This document shows, piece after piece, positions 7,086-13,184 of a DNA stretch of 13,184 nt. This DNA is from Flavobacteriales bacterium UBA7325 (GTDB lineage Bacteria > Bacteroidota > Bacteroidia > Flavobacteriales_D > Crocinitomicaceae). Under the pieces are notes generated by a model. The model had not been told where the DNA came from and searched no databases. It saw only the letters and a list, made by a program, of their open reading frames with translations. The translations under genes and the position numbers were made by a program. The stretch spans positions 1 to 13,184 of the forward strand of contig DKPV01000032.1 of the NCBI GenBank assembly GCA_002471375.1, written 5' to 3'. Within the stretch, counting starts at the first letter, position 1. Each line of letters starts with the position of its first letter.

Positions 7086-8516
7086 ATGAGTAAAGATCAC
7101 GGAAGTGCATGGGGAGACTGTCTCAAAGTAATCAAGGATAATGTTTCCTTGCAAGCATTTAAAACTTGGTTCGATCCCATAATTCCTGTGAAGCTCGAAG
7201 AAAGTGTTCTTACCATTCAAGTACCATCTCATTTTTTCTACGAATGGCTTGAAGAAAACTATATAATCTTACTGCGAAAAGTCATTAAAAAAGAATTGGG
7301 CGCCGAGGGCAGACTGGAGTATAGCATCATTATGGAGAATAACATGACAAACTCTACTCCGTATACCGTGAAGCTCCCGGCACTTAATCAGAAGACGCTT
7401 AAAAATTCTCCTGTATCGATGCCGCTAAATGTTAGCGAGAAACAGATTAGAAATCCATTCATTATTCCTGGTCTCAAGAAAGTGAATGTTGACTCTAATT
7501 TAAATCCATCGTATTCATTTGATAACTTCGTTGAAGGTGATTGCAACCGATTAGCTCGTGCATCAGGATACGCTGTTGCCAATAAGCCAGGAGGAACAGC
7601 ATTTAACCCATTATTGATTTATGGTGGAGTAGGACTTGGTAAGACACATCTAGCTCACGCAATAGGAATTTCAATTAAAGAACAGTTTCCCAATAAAACT
7701 GTTCTATACGTAGGTTCAGAAAAATTTGCCCATCAGTTTATTGATGCTATAAAGAATCAAACGACGAACGATTTCATTCACTTCTATCAGATGATAGATG
7801 TGTTGATAATAGATGACGTACAGTTTTTCTCTGGTAAAGAGAAGACTCAGGACGTTTTCTTCCATGTGTTTAACCATTTACACCAGAATGGAAAACAAAT
7901 CATTCTAACGAGTGATAAGCCGCCTGTTGAAATGCAGGGTATGGAGCAAAGATTATTGTCTCGATTTAAATGGGGATTGTCTGCAGATCTATCTGCTCCT
8001 GATCTGGAAACTCGAATGGCGATTCTAGAGAAGAAAATGTACGGGAATGGAATAGACCTTCCAAAGGATGTTGTAGAGTATTTAGCATATTCTATAAACA
8101 CTAATGTACGTGAGATGGAGGGTGCTTTAAATACACTTCTAGCTCAAGCCTCATTGAATAAAAAGGCAATCACAATAGAGCTCGCTAAGCAAATGGTTGA
8201 CAAATTTGTCAAGAACACTGCACGTGAAGTCTCTATCGAGTATATACAGAAAGTTGTTTGTGATTATTTTGATCTTCCTCTTGAAATCTTGAAGTCTAAA
8301 ACGCGTAAGCGTGAGGTTGTTCAGGCAAGACAGATTTCAATGTACTTCTCTAAGAAGATGACAAAATCATCATTGGCCAATATCGGTGCTCATTGTGGAG
8401 GTAAGGATCACGCAACAGTTCTTCATGCTTGTCGAACAGTTACCAATCTGTCTGAGACAGATAAACAGTTCCGAGCCTATCTCGAAGACTTAGAAAAGAA
8501 ATTAGCAATTCAATAG
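7086..8516 (+). CDS. dnaA: Chromosomal replication initiator protein DnaA
   Basis: A full-length DnaA of 476 residues. It binds DnaA boxes, oligomerises with ATP and opens the origin. Domain I spans roughly residues 1-85 (SAWGDCLKVIKDNVSLQAFKTWF, then the FYEWLEENY segment), and a variable linker follows to about 140. The AAA+ domain III carries Walker A GGVGLGKTHLA (180-190, Lys186), Walker B VLIIDDVQFF (239-248), sensor 1 near IILTSDKPP, the arginine-finger box LLSRFKWGL (Arg293) and sensor 2 REMEGAL (342-348). Domain IV ends with the DNA-binding signature GGKDHATVLHACRTV (438-452). The ATG is preceded by AAAGG. The gene has its own promoter upstream and a strong terminator downstream, so it is probably monocistronic; no dnaN follows, in contrast to many other phyla. 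Confidence 0.99.
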   Translation: MSKDHGSAWGDCLKVIKDNVSLQAFKTWFDPIIPVKLEESVLTIQVPSHFFYEWLEENYIILLRKVIKKELGAEGRLEYSIIMENNMTNSTPYTVKLPALNQKTLKNSPVSMPLNVSEKQIRNPFIIPGLKKVNVDSNLNPSYSFDNFVEGDCNRLARASGYAVANKPGGTAFNPLLIYGGVGLGKTHLAHAIGISIKEQFPNKTVLYVGSEKFAHQFIDAIKNQTTNDFIHFYQMIDVLIIDDVQFFSGKEKTQDVFFHVFNHLHQNGKQIILTSDKPPVEMQGMEQRLLSRFKWGLSADLSAPDLETRMAILEKKMYGNGIDLPKDVVEYLAYSINTNVREMEGALNTLLAQASLNKKAITIELAKQMVDKFVKNTAREVSIEYIQKVVCDYFDLPLEILKSKTRKREVVQARQISMYFSKKMTKSSLANIGAHCGGKDHATVLHACRTVTNLSETDKQFRAYLEDLEKKLAIQ

Positions 8517-8521
8517 AATTT

Positions 8522-8553
8522 AAGCCATCAACGATTTAGTTGATGGCTTTTTT
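8522..8553 (+). terminator. Intrinsic terminator of dnaA
   Basis: The perfect 11-bp stem AAGCCATCAAC (8522-8532) / GTTGATGGCTT (8539-8549) closes the loop GATTTA and runs into a T tract to 8553. It begins 6 bases after the dnaA stop codon. Confidence 0.95.
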
Positions 8554-8582
8554 ATTCTGTTTCTAATTGTAGCTTAGATACA

Positions 8583-8660
8583 ATGAAGAGGAGTCTTCTT
8601 TACTTTTGCCCACTTTTGTTCATTACAAATATCGCTTGGCAGCGGTATAGATTAAATTGA
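8583..8660 (+). CDS. Possible 25-residue hydrophobic micro-ORF
   Basis: ATG at 8583 to TGA at 8660 encodes MKRSLLYFCPLLFITNIAWQ followed by RYRLN: a basic start, a hydrophobic core and a basic tail, like a signal peptide remnant or a short membrane peptide. It lies just after the dnaA terminator, so it would need its own promoter, and none with both elements is seen. It may well be a chance frame; I list it because the residue order is signal-like. Confidence 0.15.
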   Translation: MKRSLLYFCPLLFITNIAWQRYRLN

Positions 8661-8694
8661 ATCTATTTATAGTTCAATAGATATGACTTATACC
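8644..8694. repeat. Nested inverted repeats between dnaA and the secreted protein unit
   Basis: ATAGATT (8647-8653) pairs with AATCTAT (8660-8666) around AAATTG. An outer pair, GGTATA (8644-8649) with TATACC (8689-8694), could form an alternative fold. There is no T tract on either side, so it does not look like a terminator. Its role is unknown. Confidence 0.3.
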
Positions 8695-8707
8695 TATTGT
8701 GTTGAAT

Positions 8708-8738
8708 AAAAAAAGTCGCACTGCTAATCAGTTCGACT
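8708..8738 (-). terminator. Intrinsic terminator of the downstream secreted-protein unit
   Basis: On the minus strand, AGTCG-mismatch-ACTG pairs with CAGT-mismatch-CGACT (8714-8723 with 8729-8738) around a 5-base loop, followed by seven Ts (plus-strand A run 8708-8714). It lies 24 bp after the stop codon of the large secreted protein gene at 8763. Confidence 0.85.
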
Positions 8739-8762
8739 CTGGAATGTTTGATCTATGGATGA

Positions 8763-10298
8763 CTATTGTTTCATTATCCGATGGCTATAAGATTTGTAGT
8801 TCGTGTTTAGTGTGATCATATATATCCCATCATCCTGTGAACTCAGGTCAATATTAAAGTGATTCGCTCCCGCTTTGCAGCCCAAAACGATTGATTGAAC
8901 AATTTTCCCGGAACCATCATAAATTGTAATAACACTTTCTCCCTTTTCATAGCAATTGAAGCTAAGCTGAGAAATCCCTGTTGTTGGATTAGGGACAACA
9001 GATAATATATCATAATGATCGTCCAAGAGGTTTACTGATTTGACCTCAGAGTAGGTGTGATCTCCATTTGTATCGAATTGTTTTAAACGATAGTAATTAA
9101 CCCCGATGGATGGATCTGAATCCATAGCGTAATAATTTGTTTCCATTTGAGTAGTACTCTGTCCTTTAACTGTCCCGATTGCTTTGTAATCGATCCCGTC
9201 AAGCGATCTTTCAACCAGAAAGTAGTCATTTTCTCGTTCTGATTCAGTTGTCCAGAAGAGATCCACTATATCTTCATCAGGAACATATTCTGCTCCAAAT
9301 TCGGAAAGTTCTACTGGGAGGATGGTACAATCTAAAGATGCCGTTCCATTAAATGCAAGTGAGTATCCTCCAGCGGAGTTCGGGCTCCATTCGTCGATCA
9401 CCACGATGTATGAATCTCCGGCGGTGATATTCATTGTCGCCAAATATTTGTCGCCTGTCACATCTTCAATATTGTCAAATGCAGTTCCAGTCAAACCCGT
9501 TGTACCCGTTGACCCAGAATCGGTGCATCGAATTGGTGTTCCTAATGCACCACACGTAACATTTGGCCCATATATGGCAAAATCATAATCGCCTGTGCCC
9601 ACGTTTGGCGTAAGCATCATATTAAATGTTCCGGTTGTCTGAGCAGTGAATGAATACCAATTGGTATGGTTTTCTCCACCCGCTGGGCAAGAACTCCCTG
9701 TACAACCTTCTGCTACAATGCCAGGGCCTAATGAAGCCGAATTAATACTCGCACTTGAACAAATAGGAGTTAAGTTCATGCAGTCATTGTTGTCTGTTCC
9801 ATTCGGCCCCCCTGCACAAGGAACACAGGCAAGAGTCGCTGTCCATCCGGGTCTAGTTACTGAAAAATCAGATCTAAAACGAAATGTTAAACATCCACTT
9901 GCATCCGATGATGTATAGCTGAAAGGCGTCGCTGGTGTCCCCATAATCTCGCCAGAAATGTTTGCGGGACCAGTAGTAAAGTTAACACTGTTCTGAGTTG
10001 GACCGTTTTTTACATTTAACCAGTCGTAACCGCTTTCAGTATTGAAAGAGTTAAAGGTCACTCGCATGCAATTACCTGCTGCGTTAGGGCAAAAAACTCT
10101 ATAGATGTTATTAATACTATTAGAATAGTTTCCGCCACCACCATTATCTGTGTATGTTGCAGCACATGTACTTACTAGACATGCTCCAACATATTCATTT
10201 TGGATGAAAGTTGTAGGATGCGTGTATTGGCTGTGTGAGTATTGAATACTCACAATCCCTATAATTAGAAGGGCAAATGTTTGTAGTCTTAGCTTCAT
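8763..10298 (-). CDS. Secreted CUB-like / PPC-like protein with type IX sorting domain (copy A)
   Basis: The 511-residue product has a signal peptide (MKLRLQTFALLIIGIVSIQY, cleaved near SHSQ). Residues about 37-160 resemble a CUB domain, with paired Cys residues, SGYDWLNVKNGP and SGCLTFRFRSD. Residues about 162-323 form a Cys-containing beta-sandwich of the PPC-like type common in Bacteroidota (GENHTNWYSF, DYDFAIYGPNVTCGALG, SYIVVIDEW). Next is a fibronectin-like segment, about 326-425 (ILPVELSEFGAEY, DYFLVERSLDG, VNYYRLKQFD). The C-terminus from about 430 (VVPNPTTG, DGIYMITLN, RIMKQ) is a type A Por sorting domain, so the protein should cross the outer membrane by T9SS and be released or anchored at the surface. 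No enzymatic motif is visible, suggesting adhesion or binding. It lies 22 bp after a small secreted protein gene and is paralogous to the gene at 10814-12817. Confidence 0.92.
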   Translation of the reverse strand: MKLRLQTFALLIIGIVSIQYSHSQYTHPTTFIQNEYVGACLVSTCAATYTDNGGGGNYSNSINNIYRVFCPNAAGNCMRVTFNSFNTESGYDWLNVKNGPTQNSVNFTTGPANISGEIMGTPATPFSYTSSDASGCLTFRFRSDFSVTRPGWTATLACVPCAGGPNGTDNNDCMNLTPICSSASINSASLGPGIVAEGCTGSSCPAGGENHTNWYSFTAQTTGTFNMMLTPNVGTGDYDFAIYGPNVTCGALGTPIRCTDSGSTGTTGLTGTAFDNIEDVTGDKYLATMNITAGDSYIVVIDEWSPNSAGGYSLAFNGTASLDCTILPVELSEFGAEYVPDEDIVDLFWTTESERENDYFLVERSLDGIDYKAIGTVKGQSTTQMETNYYAMDSDPSIGVNYYRLKQFDTNGDHTYSEVKSVNLLDDHYDILSVVPNPTTGISQLSFNCYEKGESVITIYDGSGKIVQSIVLGCKAGANHFNIDLSSQDDGIYMITLNTNYKSYSHRIMKQ

Positions 10299-10320
10299 AG
10301 CATCAGGTTTTAGGCAACGG

Positions 10321-10620
10321 TTATTGCTTAGTAATTTCTTTTTTCTCGAAAAAGAGGATTAATGTTAGTCCAGTTACAACATCAACATATTCGATATTTT
10401 CTGTCATGCTCCGATGCGTTTCAGCTGCTTCCAAGTCGAGTTGATTTAAGATAGTTGAGTCTCCAGGAGGAAAAGAGTAATTCTTTAAGATGTAGTCTAC
10501 ACCATATCGATCGATGTTAGAAACAACAATTGGTTCAGTGTAACATCTAGAACTAGGGCCTTGTGCTTGACAGATCATGGGAAACACTGAAAGGATGAGT
10601 AGGAATAGAGGGTTTTTCAT
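10321..10620 (-). CDS. Small secreted YSFPPGDS-motif protein (copy A)
   Basis: The product has 99 residues and I do not recognise a named family. The frame is open to 10677, but the start was placed at ATG 10620 because MKNPLFLLILSVFPMICQAQ is a clean signal peptide. The mature part (about 80 residues) contains RYGVDYILKNYSFPPGDSTI, then a short acidic region, and ends in strand-like VVTGLTLILFFEKKEITKQ. It has no Por sorting domain, so it may stay in the periplasm or associate with the outer membrane. The incomplete gene at the right edge encodes a paralogue with the same motif in the same position. It is 22 bp upstream of the large secreted protein gene and very probably co-transcribed with it. 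A functional partnership is inference. Confidence 0.75.
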   Translation of the reverse strand: MKNPLFLLILSVFPMICQAQGPSSRCYTEPIVVSNIDRYGVDYILKNYSFPPGDSTILNQLDLEAAETHRSMTENIEYVDVVTGLTLILFFEKKEITKQ

Positions 10621-10635
10621 ATGCGATAGTGTTTT

Positions 10636-10667
10636 GGATAATAAACGAAAAATATTACGTATTATCC
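10636..10667. repeat. 8-bp inverted repeat in the leader of the small secreted protein gene
   Basis: GGATAATA (10636-10643) and TATTATCC (10660-10667) form a perfect inverted repeat with a 16-base spacer, 16 bp upstream of the start codon at 10620 and just downstream of a candidate promoter. It could be an operator for a dimeric regulator or a leader hairpin. Confidence 0.45.
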
Positions 10668-10674
10668 TGCTAAA

Positions 10675-10703
10675 CAACCATATAGCTATTTTCGTCGATC
10701 AAA
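10675..10703 (-). promoter_or_regulatory. Candidate promoter of unit A
   Basis: Read on the minus strand: TTTG (10703-10700), 17 bases, then TATGGTTG (10682-10675), one mismatch from TAnnTTTG. The start would fall near 10669, immediately before the inverted repeat. Since the preceding unit ends in its own terminator, this unit needs a promoter in this gap. Confidence 0.4.
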
Positions 10704-10749
10704 GTGTGTACTTAGTCGATAATTCTAGAAATTGAAATGATGTAAATTC

Positions 10750-10786
10750 AAAAAGGGGCTGAAAATTCTATTAAGAATTTCAACCC
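10750..10786 (-). terminator. Intrinsic terminator of unit B
   Basis: On the minus strand GGGTTGAAATTC (10786-10775) pairs with GAATTTTCAGCCC (10768-10756) with one bulged T and one G-U pair, loop TTAATA, then a T tract (plus-strand A run 10750-10754). It lies 27 bp after the stop codon of the gene at 10814 and separates the two tandem units. Confidence 0.82.
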
Positions 10787-10813
10787 TCCTTTAATAATTT
10801 AAAACGTTAGTGA

Positions 10814-12817
10814 TTAGTTCTTTATGATTTTATCACTATAAGATTTATGGTTTGTATTTAATGTGATTATGTATATCCCATCAGGTTGCGAGCTTAAATC
10901 GATTTCTGCATGATTCGCTCCAGGTTGACAATCAATTTCAACCTCTTCAATTACATTTCCTACATTGTCAAATATTTTCAAGATACTCGTACTCTTATCG
11001 TAGCAGTTAAATACTACTCTTGTAGCTCCAGTAGTTGGGTTAGGGGCAACAGATATTACATCATAGTGATCAGCAAGAATGTTCACTGCTGTTATGTCTG
11101 ATGTTTCCCATGCTCCGTCAGTGTCAAATTGTGTTAATCGGTAATAATTAACTCCAACTAAAGGATCAGTATCGACTGTGAAATACTGAGATTCATACTC
11201 AGTATTGCCAACACCCTCAACTTTAGCGATTTCTTCAAAATCAATTCCATTTGATGATCGTTCAACGATGAAATAGTCATTCTTTCTTTCGCTTTCAGTT
11301 TTCCATACAATGTCAACAACATCTTCGTTTGGTACATATTCGGCTCCAAACTCCGTGAGTTCAATCGGTAATAAGGTGCAATCTAGATTTGCTGTACCGC
11401 CAAACGATAAGTTGTATCCAGTCCCTGAACTAGAGCTCCACTCATCAACTACGATAATGTATGACTCACCTGCAAGCACATTCATTTGCTCAACGAAACT
11501 ATCTCCATTTACATCTTCGATGTTATCTCCAGCTCCAAATACTAGGCCGGTTGTTCCTTGGTTACCTGAATCAGTGCATCGAATCGGTGAGCCTAGCGCA
11601 CCACATGTTACATTTGGTCCGTAAATGGCAAAATCATAATCATCTGTAGGTATTGTCGGTGTCATTGTAATATCTAATGTTCCAGTACCACCTGGGGCAA
11701 TTTGAATCTCGTACCAGTTCGAGTGATTTTCACCTCCAGAAGGACAGTCTGTGCCGTTACAACCTTCGGCAGCAATTCCAGGTCCAGTTGAGTTTCCTGA
11801 TACTGAGGAAGCACTGCAAAGTGGTGTTAAGTTGGCACAATCATTATTATCTGTTCCATTTGGCCCGCCTGCACAAGGTACACAAGTTAATGTTGCATCC
11901 CATCCTGCAGCTGTCCCAGTTCCGTCTGACAAGAATGCGAAGGTTAAACAACCGCTAGCATCTGTAGATTGGAAACTAAATGGAGTGGCTGGACTCCCAG
12001 TAAGGGCATTCGCATAAATTGCACCAAATCCAGGGTTTACAGTTGGAGCACTTGTGAAGTTAGGGCTGTACTCAGTAGGTCCATTTCTGACCCATAAATA
12101 ATCCCATCCGTTCTCAAGGCTAAATGAATTGAATTGCACATTCATACATTGACCTGCCATATCTGGGCAAAAAACGCGGTACGTTGCATTTTGAGCATTG
12201 TAAGTTCCACCTACATTGTTAGAGTAATTTCCAGAGAGATCTCCGTTATCAGCAAAAGAAAACGGTCCACAATCAGTAACTAAACAAGCACCTACCTTTT
12301 CACCGTTGATACCAAAGACTGGAGATGTATAATCAGCACCAGGTGGAGGTGGAGGAGTAGTGACACCTAAACATCCGGTTGTTGTAGTGTTAGAATTCCA
12401 ATTTTGAATTCTAATTAGATAAACTGTACCAGCTATAGTAGGAATTACTACTGTTTCATTTCCTCCTAATACATTGGCGTCAGCACATCCTTGTTGAGTA
12501 ATATTACAAGGTGCAATTGCTGAGAATACATGTAAGACTGGATCTCCTGTCGTTGTTGTGTAAGTGATAGTGGCTACTGCTCCGTTTCCAGTAAACCATG
12601 CCCAGCCGTCATCTTGAGCTCCTGCATTACACCAGCCAGGGTTATATAATGGGGTCAAGCCAGCCGTAGTTACATTGGCACAAGGACTGTTTGGGGTAAT
12701 TTCAGCTCCAGCTGGAAATGGCAGAGGACACGGGTTGTTTACCAAAGCTTGAGAAAGAACCGATTCTGCTTGAATTAATAGTGTGCAGAATAATAAAGCT
12801 TTATAGAATGGTTTCAT
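10814..12817 (-). CDS. Secreted CUB-like / PPC-like protein with extra N-terminal domain and type IX sorting domain (copy B)
   Basis: The 667-residue product has a signal peptide (MKPFYKALLFCTLLIQAESV, cleaved near LSQ). Residues about 24-152 form an additional Cys-rich beta domain (ANVTTAGL, DDGWAWFTGNG, GTVYLIRIQNW) absent from copy A. A PPPPP linker (155-159) follows, and from YTSP (163) onward the protein aligns with copy A from its mature start: a CUB-like domain about 177-314 (GWDYLWVRNGP, SGCLTFAFLSD), a PPC-like domain about 316-480 (DYDFAIYGPNVTCGALG again), a fibronectin-like segment, and a type A Por sorting domain from about 588 (APNPTTG, DGIYIITLN, DKIIKN). The CVPCAGGPNGTDNNDC junction is identical in both copies. 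T9SS-dependent export to the surface is well supported; the ligand is unknown. It sits 23 bp downstream of its small partner gene and ends in its own terminator. Confidence 0.93.
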   Translation of the reverse strand: MKPFYKALLFCTLLIQAESVLSQALVNNPCPLPFPAGAEITPNSPCANVTTAGLTPLYNPGWCNAGAQDDGWAWFTGNGAVATITYTTTTGDPVLHVFSAIAPCNITQQGCADANVLGGNETVVIPTIAGTVYLIRIQNWNSNTTTTGCLGVTTPPPPPGADYTSPVFGINGEKVGACLVTDCGPFSFADNGDLSGNYSNNVGGTYNAQNATYRVFCPDMAGQCMNVQFNSFSLENGWDYLWVRNGPTEYSPNFTSAPTVNPGFGAIYANALTGSPATPFSFQSTDASGCLTFAFLSDGTGTAAGWDATLTCVPCAGGPNGTDNNDCANLTPLCSASSVSGNSTGPGIAAEGCNGTDCPSGGENHSNWYEIQIAPGGTGTLDITMTPTIPTDDYDFAIYGPNVTCGALGSPIRCTDSGNQGTTGLVFGAGDNIEDVNGDSFVEQMNVLAGESYIIVVDEWSSSSGTGYNLSFGGTANLDCTLLPIELTEFGAEYVPNEDVVDIVWKTESERKNDYFIVERSSNGIDFEEIAKVEGVGNTEYESQYFTVDTDPLVGVNYYRLTQFDTDGAWETSDITAVNILADHYDVISVAPNPTTGATRVVFNCYDKSTSILKIFDNVGNVIEEVEIDCQPGANHAEIDLSSQPDGIYIITLNTNHKSYSDKIIKN

Positions 12818-12840
12818 AATTTAGATAGTTTTGTATTAGC

Positions 12841-13184
12841 CTATTGTTTGATAGGATCAGCTTCAGTTAATGCTTCTCTTCGAGATAGCGCCTTTTTATA
12901 CGAATAGACTAATATCTTTACACCTTTAGCTAGGTCGTAAAGTTCGACATCATCATTCAATTTACGTGATGTGTATGCTCCGTGAACTCCTACATGCTCT
13001 AGTATTGATGAGTCTCCTGGGGGGAAAGAATAATCAATTAATTCATATTCTATACCGTAGCTTTCAAAATTGTTAGTAGAGACAATATCTAATAACATTT
13101 CTTCTTTGAGAATTTGATCATTAATAACTACATCGCTTTTTGCGCGCAATACATTTCCCGGTTGGGCTTGAGAGGCGAAGCTCA
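12841..13184 (-). CDS. Small secreted YSFPPGDS-motif protein (copy B; 5' end beyond the window)
   Basis: The frame is open through the right edge, so this is a partial gene. A TTG at 13149 could be taken as a start, but the codons before it read SFASQAQPGNV, the end of a signal peptide with an A-Q-A type cleavage site, just as copy A ends in CQAQ. The true start is therefore beyond 13184. The mature part contains SYGIEYELIDYSFPPGDSSI, aligned without gaps to copy A around the motif, then a strand-like KGVKILVYSYKK and a charged tail ending PIKQ, slightly longer than in copy A. It lies 23 bp upstream of the large copy B gene. Family and function are unknown. Confidence 0.75.
   Translation of the reverse strand, partial: SFASQAQPGNVLRAKSDVVINDQILKEEMLLDIVSTNNFESYGIEYELIDYSFPPGDSSILEHVGVHGAYTSRKLNDDVELYDLAKGVKILVYSYKKALSRREALTEADPIKQ

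Larger units (their letters stand above)
8763..13184 (-). repeat. Tandem duplication of a small + large secreted protein unit
   Basis: Unit A (8763-10620) and unit B (10814 to beyond 13184) are arranged head-to-tail, each with gene order small then large, 22-23 bp internal spacing and its own terminator. The proteins are clear paralogues but the DNA has diverged, so the duplication is not recent. Confidence 0.8.

Noticed and set aside
7002..7232. 76-codon minus-strand frame over the dnaA start
   Set aside because: It overlaps the conserved N-terminus of dnaA and has no recognisable protein features.
8714..8738. Stem-loop considered as part of a tRNA
   Set aside because: No cloverleaf, no acceptor stem and no T-arm; the minus-strand T run makes it a terminator.
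9322..9588. Plus-strand open frame inside large copy A, with a similar one at 11310-11624 in copy B
   Set aside because: The two antisense frames resemble each other only because the minus-strand coding sequences are paralogous; there is no start signal or promoter.
10621..10677. Longer start at 10677 for small copy A
   Set aside because: It would place 19 basic residues ahead of the signal peptide and remove most of the leader and the inverted repeat; ATG 10620 matches the paralogue's layout.
12841..13149. Treating TTG 13149 as a true start of the edge gene
   Set aside because: The codons upstream encode the end of a signal peptide (SFASQAQ), so the frame continues beyond the window.

Overview
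This 13.2 kb window is a chromosomal segment of a member of the Bacteroidota, most likely the Flavobacteriales. Three things point there: the AT-rich sequence, two secreted proteins that end in type IX secretion (Por) sorting domains, and a promoter in front of dnaA that matches the Bacteroidota form TTTG-N19-TAnnTTTG. I cannot name the genus; a Crocinitomicaceae/Cryomorphaceae-like lineage would fit the secreted protein style, but that is a guess.

Left part (1-3966): the 3' two thirds or less of dnaE (replicative DNA polymerase III alpha subunit) runs rightward off the left edge. It overlaps tail-to-tail by 21 bp with a leftward SirB1/transglutaminase-like gene. A small secreted protein of unknown function (3452-3886, rightward) follows, closed by a strong intrinsic terminator. 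A second perfect hairpin (3331-3360) sits between the two divergent genes.

Middle (3972-8553): two leftward genes, a 4HBT thioesterase and then a large polytopic membrane protein with a C-terminal patatin phospholipase domain, probably form one transcript. Divergent from them is a complete dnaA with its own promoter and terminator. The 338 bp gap upstream of dnaA is AT-rich and contains two near-matches to DnaA boxes, so it is a weak candidate for the replication origin or for dnaA autoregulation.

Right part (8708-13184): the most interesting region. Two successive two-gene units lie in tandem on the minus strand. In each, a small secreted protein with a shared YSFPPGDS motif is followed after 22-23 bp by a large secreted protein with a CUB-like domain, a Cys-rich beta-sandwich (PPC-like) domain, a fibronectin-like segment and a type A Por sorting domain. 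Each unit ends in its own intrinsic terminator. The upstream unit's large protein carries one additional N-terminal domain, and its small gene runs off the right edge. I infer a duplicated surface or secreted protein cassette in which the small and large products work together; the function is unknown.

No tRNA, rRNA, insertion sequence or CRISPR array was seen.
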